DNA of 64,000 bases from Mycobacterium stomatepiae. GTDB taxonomy: Bacteria > Actinomycetota > Actinomycetes > Mycobacteriales > Mycobacteriaceae. Below the pieces are notes generated by a model. It ran no database searches. It worked only from the letters and a program-made list of their open reading frames with translations, and had not been told where the DNA came from. The stretch lies in NCBI RefSeq assembly GCF_010731715.1, contig NZ_AP022587.1, positions 5,332,001 to 5,396,000 on the forward strand, written 5' to 3'. A program made the translations under genes and the position numbers. Below are positions 21,918 to 31,941 of this stretch, piece by piece. Within the stretch, counting starts at the first letter, position 1, and each line of letters opens with the position of its first letter.

Positions 21918-22706
21918 CTACTGGCTCACCTCGCGCACCGACGGCAACACATGCAGGGGGTTCGGCCAGCGCGTCGGCGGGGCTCCGAACGCCTGGCGGG
22001 CATTGTTGACGATCTTCTTGCCGACGAGGCGATTGCCGCCGCCACCAACCACGGCGCCGATGCCGACGGGCAGCATCTTGCCGAACATCAACGCGCCGCG
22101 TCGCAGCGCGTACCGCTTGACGAAGTATTTGAGCATTCGGGTGTTGAGCCGCCCCAGGCTGGACAGCGGCAGCGAGGCCATGCCCTCGGCGAGCCAGCCA
22201 CCGTTGGTGCGCCCCGGGCCGATCAGCTCGCCGATGGCGCGCTTGCTGTCGTCGCCGACCAGGACGGCCAGCACCAGCGCGCGCCGCCGCTCGTGGTGGT
22301 CGGCGGGGATGCCGTGGACCTGGGCGATCGAAAGCACGAAGATCGCCGTCGCCTCCAGGAAGAAAACCGTTTCGCCGGCGCCCGCCGACAGCGCCGCCAA
22401 TGTCCCGATCCCGGGAAAGGTCGCCGCCGAACCGACCGCGGCACCGCTGGCCATCAACGCGGCCAGGTAGCGGTTTTCCAGCATCGTCACGATCTCGGCG
22501 GGGCTCGCGCCGGGATTAGTCCGCCGCAGCCGGGCCACCAGTGCCTCCGCGGCCGGGCCCTGAACCCGCGAACTGCGCTCGATGACCTGCGCCAATGCGC
22601 GCGTCGAGGCCTTCGGGCGACCGGAGCGGCCGGACGGCACGTTCTCGGGCAGCTGCTCGGGTCGCTTCAGGGACCTCAGCCCTGACCTATTGCGTCGCGC
22701 GCTCAT
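21918..22706 (-). CDS. Conserved membrane protein (Rv1249c type)
   Basis: A 262-residue protein of unknown function conserved next to kgd in mycobacteria. The N-terminus is basic and hydrophilic. Hydrophobic stretches with small residues run at about 82-107 (AALMASGAAVGSAATFPGIG) and 113-131. A further Gly-rich segment, MLPVGIGAVVGGGGNRLVGKK, is near residue 214. It is transcribed toward the same side as kgd but the genes are separate, with 190 bases between. No enzymatic motif is recognised. Confidence 0.8.
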   Translation of the reverse strand: MSARRNRSGLRSLKRPEQLPENVPSGRSGRPKASTRALAQVIERSSRVQGPAAEALVARLRRTNPGASPAEIVTMLENRYLAALMASGAAVGSAATFPGIGTLAALSAGAGETVFFLEATAIFVLSIAQVHGIPADHHERRRALVLAVLVGDDSKRAIGELIGPGRTNGGWLAEGMASLPLSSLGRLNTRMLKYFVKRYALRRGALMFGKMLPVGIGAVVGGGGNRLVGKKIVNNARQAFGAPPTRWPNPLHVLPSVREVSQ

Positions 22707-22949
22707 AGTGTCTCTCCTGCCAATGGCGTCCCTTCAGGCTAACGCGAGTTTGCTGACCGCGGGGCCAGCCAATATGCGCGCGCGTCAATCCGACTGCGGG
22801 CGGCGGGCGATCTGCAGACGCGGGATAATGCAGGCTGGACATTGCTCGGGTCGTTTGTCGGCTGCGGTGGGGGAATCGCCGCGTACGGGCGATGTCACAG
22901 CTGCTCATGGCGGTAAGCCGGTCGTCGGGCGTTGAAGCGAGGTGAGTGC

Positions 22950-24851
22950 ATGACCGGGGCCGCTCGCGGGGCCACGTCCGGGTCGGCCGGGGGGACCCGG
23001 CGCGCGGGGCCGAGTCGTGCCGATATGGCCGCCGACCGCAAGTTCCTGGGCCCATCCGGGCCGCTGAGAAGGGGAAACCCGTGGCACGCGCTCTGGGCGA
23101 TGATCATCGGGTTCTTCATGATCATGGTCGACTCGACCATCGTCGCGATCGCCAACCCGACCATCATGGCCGACCTGCATATCGGTTACGACGCCGTGGT
23201 CTGGGTGACGAGTGCCTACCTGCTCGGGTATGCGGTGGTGTTGCTGGTGGCCGGTCGCCTCGGTGACCGGTTCGGTTCGAAGAACCTCTACGTGATCGGT
23301 CTGGTGGTGTTCACCGTCGCCTCGATGTGGTGCGGACTGGCCGGCAGCGCCGGCATGCTGATCACCGCGCGGGTCGTGCAGGGGGTGGGCGCCGGGGTGC
23401 TCACCCCGCAGACCCTGTCGACGATCACCCGGATCTTCCCGCCGCACCGGCGCGGGGTGGCGGTCAGCGTGTGGGGCGCCACCGCCGGCGTCGCCAGCCT
23501 GGTGGGTCCGTTGGCCGGTGGCGTGCTGGTGGACGGGCTGGGTTGGGAGTGGATCTTCTTCGTCAACGTCCCGATCGGCCTCGCCGGGCTGGCGCTGGCG
23601 ATGTGGCTGGTTCCGGAGCTGCCCATCCAGGCGCACCGGTTCGATCTGGTCGGCGTCGCCCTGTCCGGGGCGGGCATGTTCCTGGTCGTGTTCGGTCTGC
23701 AGCAGGGCCAGTCCGCGCACTGGCAATCGGTGAACACCCGGGAGCCGCTGATCCCGCTGGAAGTCTTCGCCGACCGTGATTTCAGCCTGTGCAGCGTCGG
23801 GGTGGGCATCACCTCCTTCGCGGCGACCGCGTTGATGTTGCCGGTGACCTTCTATACGCAGCTGGTGTGCGGGTTGTCGCCGACCCGCTCGGCGTGGGTG
23901 ATCGCGCCGATGGCGATCGCCAACGGTGTGCTCGCGCCGTTCGTCGGCCGGATCGTCGACCGGTACCACCCGCGTCCGGTGCTCGGGTTCGGCTTTTCGG
24001 TGCTGGCGATCGCGCTGACGTGGCTGTCGTTCGAGATGTCGCCGGACACGCCGATCTGGCGGTTGGGGCTGCCGTTCACCGCGGTTGGCGTCGGGATGGC
24101 TTTCGTGTGGTCGCCGCTGACGGCTACCGCCACCCGGAATCTGGCGCCGCAGCTGGCCGGCACCGGATCGGCGGTCTACAACTCGGTCCGCCAGCTCGGG
24201 GCGGTGCTCGGCAGTGCCGCGACGGCCGCGTTCATGACCTGGCGCATCGGCGCCGAGATGCCGCCCGACGTCTCCGATCACGACGCGGGGGATGGCGCAA
24301 TCCCGTTGCAATTGCCCGAATTCGTGCGCGAGCCGTTTTCGGCCGCGATGTCACAGTCGGTGCTGTTGCCCGCGTTCATCACGCTGTTCGGGATCTGCGC
24401 GGCGCTGTTCCTGGTCGGCTTCGCGTCATCGACGATGTCGCGGGCGGGCATCGGTGGTGGCCCGTCCGACTACGACGATTGGGTCGACGATGACGACTAC
24501 GTCGAAGTCATCCTGCGGCGCGAGGACGGCGGTGTGGCGCCCGACGCGATCGCACCGGCCGAGGTGCACTACAGCGATCCCGTCGAGCCGTGCCGCCGCC
24601 GACGCGACGACCCGCCCTCGCGACCCGAGCCGATTGGCTTCGCGCACAACGGATCGCACGCCAATCGAGAAACACGCTTCCGGCCTGTCGTCGAGTTGCC
24701 GGCGCACTGGCAGGGCCCGGCCACCCGCAGCGATCGCAGCGCGCCGTCGCCGGGCCGGGGCGTGAACGGCTCCACCAGGGCGGCGCCAGGCCAGCGCTAC
24801 GATCCCGACCCGGACGACGACGCACGAGGCCGGCATTCTTCCGGCCGCTAG
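22950..24851 (+). CDS. MFS drug transporter, EmrB/QacA (DHA2) type (Rv1250)
   Basis: A 14-helix proton-coupled exporter of 633 residues. The ATG at 22950 has a GAGGTGAG ribosome site; TTG at 22932 is possible but weaker. A basic N-terminal tail precedes the first helix (about residue 46). Motif A-like [11 protein letters not shown] lies after helix 2 and an antiporter motif C-like stretch [18 protein letters not shown] follows. The last 120 residues are a hydrophilic, acidic then Arg-rich cytoplasmic tail not needed for transport. Substrate unknown. It is convergent with the helicase gene, 16 bases apart. Confidence 0.88.
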   Translation: MTGAARGATSGSAGGTRRAGPSRADMAADRKFLGPSGPLRRGNPWHALWAMIIGFFMIMVDSTIVAIANPTIMADLHIGYDAVVWVTSAYLLGYAVVLLVAGRLGDRFGSKNLYVIGLVVFTVASMWCGLAGSAGMLITARVVQGVGAGVLTPQTLSTITRIFPPHRRGVAVSVWGATAGVASLVGPLAGGVLVDGLGWEWIFFVNVPIGLAGLALAMWLVPELPIQAHRFDLVGVALSGAGMFLVVFGLQQGQSAHWQSVNTREPLIPLEVFADRDFSLCSVGVGITSFAATALMLPVTFYTQLVCGLSPTRSAWVIAPMAIANGVLAPFVGRIVDRYHPRPVLGFGFSVLAIALTWLSFEMSPDTPIWRLGLPFTAVGVGMAFVWSPLTATATRNLAPQLAGTGSAVYNSVRQLGAVLGSAATAAFMTWRIGAEMPPDVSDHDAGDGAIPLQLPEFVREPFSAAMSQSVLLPAFITLFGICAALFLVGFASSTMSRAGIGGGPSDYDDWVDDDDYVEVILRREDGGVAPDAIAPAEVHYSDPVEPCRRRRDDPPSRPEPIGFAHNGSHANRETRFRPVVELPAHWQGPATRSDRSAPSPGRGVNGSTRAAPGQRYDPDPDDDARGRHSSGR

Positions 24852-24867
24852 GCCCGACCGCACACCC

Positions 24868-27800
24868 TCAGGAGTGCGCCGTCAACGCCAAGAAGCCACC
24901 CAATTCCAGCAGGCCGGCCGGCGTGGTGGGCAGGTACTCGGTCAGCAGCTCCGAACGCACGATCACCGCCGCGTACTGCGCCCGGCTGACCGCGACGTTG
25001 AGCCGATTCCTGTTGAGCAGGAACGAGATTCCACGCGGCACTTCGTCGACCGACGATGCGGTCATTGAGATGAAGACCACCGGCGCCTGCCCGCCCTGGA
25101 ACTTGTCGACGGTTCCGACCCGCACCCCATCCAGACCCGCCGCCGTCAGCCGCTGGCGCACCAGCAACACCTGAGCGTTGTATGGCGCCAGCACCAGCAC
25201 GTCGGAGGCGGCCAACCCCCGGGTGCCGTGCTCGTCGGTCCACGCCGAACCGAGTAGCCGCCGCATCTCAACGACGATCGCGGCGGCCTCTTCGGGGCTT
25301 TCGATCGAATTGCCTTGGTGGTGAACAGAAAGCACACTCACACCGGGCCGGCAGCCGACGAGGATGCGCGCGGCGGTGCGCTCGGTGACCGAATGCAGTC
25401 TGCCTTCATACGACAGCTCGGAGACCGCGGCGCAGACCGCCGGATGCATCCGGTAGGACAGGTCCAGGAAGTAGCCGCGCTCATCGGGCAGTGTGCGCTG
25501 ACCGTCGACCAGCCAATCGAGGGCGGACGTGTCGACGGGCTCGGGATGCGTGCCCTGGCTGACTTGCGGCAGCTGCTGGGGGTCTCCGAGCAGCAGCAGG
25601 TTGCTGGCCGCCGCTGCCACGGCGATTGTGTTGGCCAGGCAGAACTGGCCCGCCTCGTCGATGACGAGCAGATCCAGGCTGCCCGGCGGAACCCGATTGG
25701 CGTTGGCGAAATCCCAAGCCGTGCCACCGATCACGCATCCGTTGGTGGCCGAGATGAATGCCGCGTACTCGCTGCCGTCGATCTCCTGCCAGCGCGGGGC
25801 GTGGTGATCGTACTTCTTCTTCGCGACCCGGCTCGGCTCCAGCCCCGTATCGATCACGGCGTCGAGCAGGTTTTCCACCGTCGCGTGCGACTGCGCAACC
25901 ACACCGACGCGCCAGCCGTGTTCGGTGACCAGGCGGGCGATTACCGCCGCGGCGGTGAACGTCTTTCCGGTTCCCGGCGGGCCGTGCACCGCCAGGTACG
26001 ACGACTCGAGATCCAGTGCCGCCGCGGTGATATCGGCGATGGTGTCGGCGCCGCGGGGCAACGCGGCGCTTCTGGTGCGGGGCGGGCGGCGCAGCAGGAC
26101 GTCGATCATCGCGGTGCGCGGTAACTGGGGCAGCCCCGCGGCCACCGCGATGGCGGTGGATTCGATCGACTCGCGCAGCGCGGTGGTGGGCAGCGGCGGC
26201 CCGGGCGTCAGGGCGAAGGGGAGTTGGTGAAAGGCGTTGCCGTCGCGGCCTATTCGTTCGAGGATGACGACTTCGGTGGGCACCGCCGGATCGTCGACCT
26301 CGACGACTGTGGCGCGTCCGGCCGCCCGGAGGTCGGGATTGTCGCTCATGCTCGGCGGAGCCGGCGCCTCGTACAGCGCGAAGACGTCGCTCATCAGGTC
26401 GCCGCGGGCGAGTTCACCGCGCAGCGTCACGCGGCGCTGCGGCTTGCGGGCCCGCGGCGGCGTGTGCCAGTCCACGCTGACCGACGCCTCCTCGGCGACG
26501 AACACGTCGGCGCTGTCCGCCCATTCGTCGACCGGGAAGTTCAGCCGGTCGAAATGCGCCCACCAGAACGGCTTGTCCTCGCGACGGTGGTAGCCACGCG
26601 CCGCGCCGACCAGCGCGACGGCGATCTGCTCCGGCGTCCGTTCCCCGACGGCGGCGTCCCCGGTGAACGCCGACAGCATCGCCGCCAACTCGTCGTGGTC
26701 CTCGACGGTGTTGCCGCCCGACACCGGTTGGGCGCCGATCGGTGTGACGCCCGATTCCCAGGCGCGCACCAACAACCAGTTGCGCAGCTCCTGCGTCGAC
26801 CGGCAGTCGTAGTGGTTGTAGTCCTCGATCTCCTTGAGCACTGTTTCGGCTTCGCCGGTGCGGCCGGCGTCGCGCAGTTCACAGGACTTGGCGTAGGAGG
26901 TGATCGAATCCGCGGCTGTGGTGACGTCTCCCGATCGCAGTTGGTTTCCCATGTACAGCGGCTCCAGGGCTTTAAGGCTGAACGACTCGGCGCCAGACTG
27001 CATGCTCTTGCGCACCAACGGGTACAGGTCGACCAGTGTCCCGCTGCGCAATAGGTCGTCGACCTCGTCCTCGCCCACGCCGTAGCGCCCGGCAAGCCGC
27101 AGCAGGGCGGTCTTCTCGTACGGGGCGTAGTGGTAGATGTGCATGTTGGGCCGGCGCTTGCGGCGCTTCTTCACCATCGCCAGGAAATCGATCAGGGCCT
27201 TGCGCTCGTCGACCCGGTTGTGCGCCCACAGTGGGCTGAATTTCCCCGCCGCGTCCAAGACGCCGAATAGGTACTCCAGGCCCCAGTCGTGGCCGTCGGC
27301 GGTCCACAGCGGATCGCCCTCGAAGTCGAAGAACAGATCGCCGGGGTCGGGCTCGGGCAACAGCGCCAGCGGCTTGGGGTCGACGACCTCGAACTGTGCA
27401 ATGCCGGTATCACGTTGCCGTACTTGCAGTTTCGCCTGGGTCGTCAGCTTGGCTACCGCGCTGGGTGCCAGGTCGGGTACCGGGCCGTCATGTTCGGCCA
27501 GGTCGGCGACGGTGGCGATCCCGGCGTCGATCAGCTTGTCGCGCTGGCTGATTCGCATGCCGGCCACCAACAGCAGATCGTCGCCGGCCTGCACCTGCTC
27601 GACACACAACGGACACCGAAAACACGCCCGCACGCCTCCATCCTCCCAGCGCACCGGACTGCCGGCGGCGTGGTGCTCGTCGAGCAGCCGTTGCAACAGG
27701 GCACGCTGGGATACAAAGACGGGGATCAGATCGCAGACGCGATACCGCATCACCGAGCCGTCGCCCAGCCTCAGCTCGGCCTCCTCCTCGACGGACACGC

Positions 27801-28299
27801 CCATCCCGGTCAGCGCGTCGGCATACGCCGCCAGCTGCAGCAACGCGGTGACCTTGGGGGAGCGGGCCAGCTTGGTGTCGACCAGCCGATACCGCTCACC
27901 GTCGGCCACCAGGAAGTCGGCGAAGCCGACGAAGCGGCCGTCGAACATCGCGGCCTGATACACCACCGGAGCGTGGTTGGCGATCGCGCGCCGGGTGGCC
28001 TCGCTGGCGGCGGTCAGGCCGGCCAGCGTGTAGGCCGGACGGCCGATCACGGCGACGCCGTCGCCGAACTCGTCGCGCAGCCGGTCGAGTTCGCGTCGCT
28101 CATGGGCGTCCCCGAGGGTCGCGGTGCGCGCCAGTAGCTCGTCCTCGACGTCGACGACCGGACCCCAGCCCAGCTTCGCGTCGAAATTCCGGAGTAGGGC
28201 GTATTCGCATCGGGCGGCCGCGGCCAGGTCCGACGCGCTGTACACGATGCTGTCGTCGGTGACGAACACAGCAGCCACTGTAGGTGAGGCGGCCGACAC
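24868..28299 (-). CDS. TM0106-type RecB-like nuclease fused to superfamily 1 helicase (Rv1251c)
   Basis: A 1143-residue fusion. The N-terminal half resembles RecB-family nucleases of the TM0106 group (YRLVDTKLARSPKV, a Cys cluster near CFRCPLCVEQ, then a helix-hairpin region and an RNase H-like fold with LFFDFEGDP). The C-terminal half is an Upf1/DNA2-type helicase: Walker A VHGPPGTGKT near residue 770, Walker B LLVIDEAGQF near 876, and motif V/VI GTVDKFQGGQAP near 1066. Probably DNA repair or processing. The GTG at 28269 is an alternative start. It lies 28 bases downstream of lprE on the same strand, so co-transcription is likely. The frame is intact over 3.4 kb. Confidence 0.85.
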   Translation of the reverse strand: MSAASPTVAAVFVTDDSIVYSASDLAAAARCEYALLRNFDAKLGWGPVVDVEDELLARTATLGDAHERRELDRLRDEFGDGVAVIGRPAYTLAGLTAASEATRRAIANHAPVVYQAAMFDGRFVGFADFLVADGERYRLVDTKLARSPKVTALLQLAAYADALTGMGVSVEEEAELRLGDGSVMRYRVCDLIPVFVSQRALLQRLLDEHHAAGSPVRWEDGGVRACFRCPLCVEQVQAGDDLLLVAGMRISQRDKLIDAGIATVADLAEHDGPVPDLAPSAVAKLTTQAKLQVRQRDTGIAQFEVVDPKPLALLPEPDPGDLFFDFEGDPLWTADGHDWGLEYLFGVLDAAGKFSPLWAHNRVDERKALIDFLAMVKKRRKRRPNMHIYHYAPYEKTALLRLAGRYGVGEDEVDDLLRSGTLVDLYPLVRKSMQSGAESFSLKALEPLYMGNQLRSGDVTTAADSITSYAKSCELRDAGRTGEAETVLKEIEDYNHYDCRSTQELRNWLLVRAWESGVTPIGAQPVSGGNTVEDHDELAAMLSAFTGDAAVGERTPEQIAVALVGAARGYHRREDKPFWWAHFDRLNFPVDEWADSADVFVAEEASVSVDWHTPPRARKPQRRVTLRGELARGDLMSDVFALYEAPAPPSMSDNPDLRAAGRATVVEVDDPAVPTEVVILERIGRDGNAFHQLPFALTPGPPLPTTALRESIESTAIAVAAGLPQLPRTAMIDVLLRRPPRTRSAALPRGADTIADITAAALDLESSYLAVHGPPGTGKTFTAAAVIARLVTEHGWRVGVVAQSHATVENLLDAVIDTGLEPSRVAKKKYDHHAPRWQEIDGSEYAAFISATNGCVIGGTAWDFANANRVPPGSLDLLVIDEAGQFCLANTIAVAAAASNLLLLGDPQQLPQVSQGTHPEPVDTSALDWLVDGQRTLPDERGYFLDLSYRMHPAVCAAVSELSYEGRLHSVTERTAARILVGCRPGVSVLSVHHQGNSIESPEEAAAIVVEMRRLLGSAWTDEHGTRGLAASDVLVLAPYNAQVLLVRQRLTAAGLDGVRVGTVDKFQGGQAPVVFISMTASSVDEVPRGISFLLNRNRLNVAVSRAQYAAVIVRSELLTEYLPTTPAGLLELGGFLALTAHS

Positions 28300-28327
28300 C
28301 GCGGCGGTTCTGCGAAGGTGTGCCGGT

Positions 28328-28948
28328 TCAGTGCGCGGGGCCGTTGCCGATCAGCTCGACGGTGTTGCCGTTCCAATGAAACTTCACATTGGTGTTCAGG
28401 CCGTTGATGCCGCTGGGGTAGGTCAACGCCACCGTGTCACCGGTGGTTTGCGCCGCATCGATGCCGTTGAACCCGTAGGTGTCCGGCACGCCCTGCGGGA
28501 TGAACTGGCCGAGATGAAACAGCACCGCCCGGGTGGTCGCATTGACCGCGTTGGTGTTGGCCTTGATGATCACCGCCGAAAGCGGCGCGCACTGGTTGTA
28601 GTTACCGGCCAACGGCTCCGGGTTCCACGCCTGTTGGCTGCGCGGATCGCGGGGCAAGTCGGAGACCACTTTCGCGATCGTGGGCGAGGCCAGATTGACC
28701 GCGCACGGGTCGGCCGGCGTGCTGGGACCGGGCGACGCGATCTCGGTCGGCTGAGGCGTGGCGGGTGCGGTGATCGACGCGGTCGCCGTGGTGGGCTGCG
28801 GCGTCTTCGCGACCGTGGAATCTCCCGAACCGCAGCCGGTCAACGTTGCGGCGAGCAGGACGCCGACGGTCAGTGCATCGACACGGCACGGTAGGCACCA
28901 CACATCGCGCAACCGTACCGGCAGCCCGCTCGCTTGCGTAGCAGGCAT
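28328..28948 (-). CDS. lprE: Lipoprotein LprE
   Basis: A 206-residue lipoprotein equivalent to Rv1252c. ATG at 28948 gives a basic N-region, a hydrophobic segment and lipobox L-T-G-C (Cys39). A Thr/Pro-rich linker (about 45-80) and the conserved domain starting DPCAVNLASPTIAKVVSDLPRD follow. A GTG at codon 16 would give a shorter signal peptide more like the usual length and is a plausible alternative start. The much longer open frame running upstream is antisense to deaD and is not real. The function of LprE is not known in detail. Divergent from deaD. Confidence 0.88.
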   Translation of the reverse strand: MPATQASGLPVRLRDVWCLPCRVDALTVGVLLAATLTGCGSGDSTVAKTPQPTTATASITAPATPQPTEIASPGPSTPADPCAVNLASPTIAKVVSDLPRDPRSQQAWNPEPLAGNYNQCAPLSAVIIKANTNAVNATTRAVLFHLGQFIPQGVPDTYGFNGIDAAQTTGDTVALTYPSGINGLNTNVKFHWNGNTVELIGNGPAH

Positions 28949-29029
28949 GCCGTGCCACTGTGCCCGAAGGTGGCGACCCGCCGCGCCCAGCTGCGCTGGT
29001 CTCGCGGTCACCACTAAACTTCTCAGACG

Positions 29030-30748
29030 ATGACAGTCCCCGACGGCCCGCCGGCAGCGGCCGCTACTTCGTTTGCTGACCTGCAGATTCATCCCGATGT
29101 GGTGCGGGCCCTTGCCGACGTCGGCTACGAGTCGCCGACGGGAATCCAGGCTGCGACGATTCCGGCGCTGATGGCGGGGTCGGACGTGGTCGGCCTGGCG
29201 CAAACCGGCACGGGTAAGACGGCGGCTTTTGCCACGCCGATCCTGTCGAAAATCGACGTCACCAACAAGGCGACCCAGGCCCTCGTCCTGGCGCCCACCC
29301 GCGAACTGGCCCTGCAGGTGGCCGAGGCGTTCAGCCGATACGGGGCTCACCTGCCACAGCTCAATGTGCTGCCGATCTACGGCGGAGCGTCCTACGGCGT
29401 ACAGCTGGCAGGGCTGCGGCGCGGCGCACAGGTGGTGGTCGGCACGCCCGGTCGCGTCATCGACCACCTCGAACGCGGGACGCTCGATCTCTCCCGGGTG
29501 GACTACCTGGTGCTCGACGAGGCCGACGAGATGTTGACCATGGGCTTCGCCGAGGAAGTCGACCGCATCCTGTCCGAGACACCGGAGTACAAGCAGGTGG
29601 CCCTGTTCTCGGCGACCATGCCACCGGCGATCCGCAAGATCACCGCCAAATATCTGCACGACCCGTTCGAAGTCACCTCTAAAGCGAAAACCGCGACCGC
29701 CGAGAACATTTCGCAGCGCTTCATTCAGGTCGCCGGGCCGCGCAAGATGGACGCGCTGACTCGGGTGCTGGAAGTCGAGCCGTTCGAGGCGATGATCGTA
29801 TTCGTGCGCACCAAGCAGGCCACCGAGGAGGTCGCCGAAAAGCTGCGCGCCCGAGGTTTTTCCGCGGCCGCTATCAACGGCGATATCGCGCAGGCCCAGC
29901 GCGAGCGCACCGTCGCCGCGCTCAAGGATGGCAGCATCGACATCCTGGTCGCCACCGACGTGGCGGCCCGGGGCCTGGACGTGGAACGCATCTCGCATGT
30001 GCTCAACTACGACATCCCGCACGACACCGAGTCCTACGTCCACCGCATTGGGCGCACCGGCCGGGCCGGCCGTTCGGGCACCGCGCTGCTGTTCGTCTCG
30101 CCGCGGGAGCGCCATCTGCTCAAGGCAATTGAGAAAGCGACGCGGCAAAGTCTGACCGAGGCGGAACTGCCGACCGTGGAAGACGTCAACGCGCAGCGGG
30201 TGGCGAAATTCGCCGACTCCATCACCGGCTCGCTCGGCAACCCGGGCATCGAGCTGTTCCGCAAGCTGGTGCAGGACTACGAACGCGAGCACGATGTTCC
30301 GATGGCCGACATCGCCGCGGCGTTGGCGGTGCAGTCGCGCGACGGTGAAGAGTTCCTGATGTCGCCCGAACCGCCACGCCAGCGTCGTGAGCGGCCCGAA
30401 CGTGACGGCGACCGTCGGGAGCGCCCCGAAAAGTCAAGGGGCATACGGTCATTCCAGACCTATCGGATCGCCGTCGGCAAGCGTCACAAGATCGGCCCGG
30501 GCGCGATCGTCGGAGCCATCGCCAACGAGGGCGGCCTGCATCGTAGCGATTTCGGCCACATCGCGATCGGGCCCGACTTCTCGTTAGTGGAGCTGCCCGC
30601 GAAGCTGTCCGCTTCGACGCTGAAAAGGCTTGAGAAAACTCGTATCTCGGGTGTGCTGATCGACCTCAAGCCGGACCGCTCGTCCGGCAAGTCCGCTGAG
30701 AAGCCCGGTCATGGTGGGCCCAAGCGGCGCAGAAAAGACGCTGGATGA
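29030..30748 (+). CDS. deaD: DEAD-box ATP-dependent RNA helicase
   Basis: Cold-shock and ribosome-assembly type RNA helicase of 572 residues. The Q-motif is near residue 39, motif I AQTGTGKT at 57-64, motif Ia PTRELALQ, motif II DEAD at 163-166 and motif III SAT near 193. The helicase C domain ends with the HRIGRTGRAGR motif. An Arg-rich linker (about 445-470) leads to a DbpA-type RNA-binding domain near residues 480-550 (YRIAVGKRHKIGPGAIVGAI). Its stop overlaps the start of the acyltransferase gene in an ATGA junction. Confidence 0.95.
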   Translation: MTVPDGPPAAAATSFADLQIHPDVVRALADVGYESPTGIQAATIPALMAGSDVVGLAQTGTGKTAAFATPILSKIDVTNKATQALVLAPTRELALQVAEAFSRYGAHLPQLNVLPIYGGASYGVQLAGLRRGAQVVVGTPGRVIDHLERGTLDLSRVDYLVLDEADEMLTMGFAEEVDRILSETPEYKQVALFSATMPPAIRKITAKYLHDPFEVTSKAKTATAENISQRFIQVAGPRKMDALTRVLEVEPFEAMIVFVRTKQATEEVAEKLRARGFSAAAINGDIAQAQRERTVAALKDGSIDILVATDVAARGLDVERISHVLNYDIPHDTESYVHRIGRTGRAGRSGTALLFVSPRERHLLKAIEKATRQSLTEAELPTVEDVNAQRVAKFADSITGSLGNPGIELFRKLVQDYEREHDVPMADIAAALAVQSRDGEEFLMSPEPPRQRRERPERDGDRRERPEKSRGIRSFQTYRIAVGKRHKIGPGAIVGAIANEGGLHRSDFGHIAIGPDFSLVELPAKLSASTLKRLEKTRISGVLIDLKPDRSSGKSAEKPGHGGPKRRRKDAG

Positions 30749-31884
30749 CCCTGTCCGACGAACGGGACGCCCAAGGCGGACTCGAGCAGGTCTCGCACGT
30801 CGACCGGGTCGCCTCCCTGACGGGTGTCCGCGCGGTCGCGGCGATCCTGGTCGTTGGCACCCACGCCGCCTACACCACCGGCAAGTACACACACGGCTAT
30901 TGGGGTCTGGCCGGTGCCCGGATGGAGATCGGGGTGCCGATCTTCTTCGTGCTGTCCGGTTTTCTGTTGTTTCGTCCCTGGGTGAAATCCGCTGTCAGTG
31001 GAGGGTCGGCACCGTCGGTGAGTCGCTATGCGCGACATCGGGTTCGGCGCATCATGCCGGCCTACGTGATCACCGTGCTGTTCGCCTATGTGCTGTATCA
31101 CTTCCGCGATGCGGGACCGAACCCCGGGCATTCCTGGCACGGATTGATCCGCAATCTCACATTGACGCAGATCTACACCGACGGCTACCTCGGCAAGTAT
31201 CTGCACCAGGGCCTCACGCAGATGTGGAGCCTGGCGGTCGAGGCGTCCTTCTACGTGCTGCTGCCGTTTTTGGCGTACCTGCTGCTGGTGGTCATCTGCC
31301 GCCGGCATTGGCGGCCGAGATTGCTGGTGGGCACGCTGCTGGCGCTGTCCTTGATCAGCCCGGCCTGGGTGGTCCTGGTGCGTATCGATCACTGGTTCCC
31401 CGACGGCGCCCGGCTGTGGCTGCCGACCTACCTGGCCTGGTTTCTGGGTGGCATGCTGCTGGCCGTGCTGCAGGCGATGGGCGTGCGTTGCTACGCCTTC
31501 GCGGCCATACCGCTGGCGGTGATCTGCTACTTCATCGTCGCCACCCCGATCGGCGGCGCACCCACGACCTCGCCGGCGGCGATTTCCGAGGCGGTGGTCA
31601 AGACGGTCTTCTACACCGTGATCGCCACCCTGGCGGTGGCCCCGCTGGCCCTGGACGGCCACGGTTGGTATTCACAGCTGCTGGCTAGCCGCCCGATGGT
31701 CTGGCTCGGCGAGATCTCCTACCAGATCTTCCTGATCCACCTGGTGACGATGGAATACACGATGGTCTACATCGTGCGGGCCCACGTCTACACCGGGCCG
31801 ATGTTGTATCTGTTCGTCGCGACGCTGGTGGTGACGATCCCGCTGGCTTGGCTGCTGCACCGATTCACCCGCGTTCCGAGCTGA
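30745..31884 (+). CDS. Acyltransferase-3 family membrane protein (Rv1254)
   Basis: A 379-residue integral membrane O-acyltransferase, family 3. The N-terminal signature SLTGVRAVAAILVVGTHAAY carries the conserved R and H residues. VPIFFVLSGFLLFRPW follows, then about ten membrane helices to the C-terminus. Such proteins acylate sugars or lipids of the envelope; the substrate is not predictable here. Start overlaps the deaD stop by four bases, so the two are translationally coupled, although their roles are not obviously related. Confidence 0.9.
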   Translation: MTLSDERDAQGGLEQVSHVDRVASLTGVRAVAAILVVGTHAAYTTGKYTHGYWGLAGARMEIGVPIFFVLSGFLLFRPWVKSAVSGGSAPSVSRYARHRVRRIMPAYVITVLFAYVLYHFRDAGPNPGHSWHGLIRNLTLTQIYTDGYLGKYLHQGLTQMWSLAVEASFYVLLPFLAYLLLVVICRRHWRPRLLVGTLLALSLISPAWVVLVRIDHWFPDGARLWLPTYLAWFLGGMLLAVLQAMGVRCYAFAAIPLAVICYFIVATPIGGAPTTSPAAISEAVVKTVFYTVIATLAVAPLALDGHGWYSQLLASRPMVWLGEISYQIFLIHLVTMEYTMVYIVRAHVYTGPMLYLFVATLVVTIPLAWLLHRFTRVPS

Positions 31885-31901
31885 GTGACAATCGACTTTA
31901 T

Positions 31902-31920
31902 GCAGGTTACCCTAACCTAA
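31902..31920. promoter_or_regulatory. IdeR iron box
   Basis: GCAGGTTACCCTAACCTAA matches the mycobacterial IdeR consensus TTAGGTTAGGCTAACCTAA at 15 of 19 positions and contains the inverted repeat AGGTTA, CCC, TAACCT. It ends 21 bases before the ATG of the siderophore-interacting gene, the usual place for iron-dependent repression. Confidence 0.8.
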
Positions 31921-31941
31921 CTTCGAGGTTGGGAGACGCCG

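Noticed and set aside
28328..30292. 654-codon minus-strand frame covering lprE and the opposite strand of deaD
   Set aside because: Only the last 206 codons are lprE-like with a lipobox. The rest is antisense to a clear DEAD-box helicase and has no family features.
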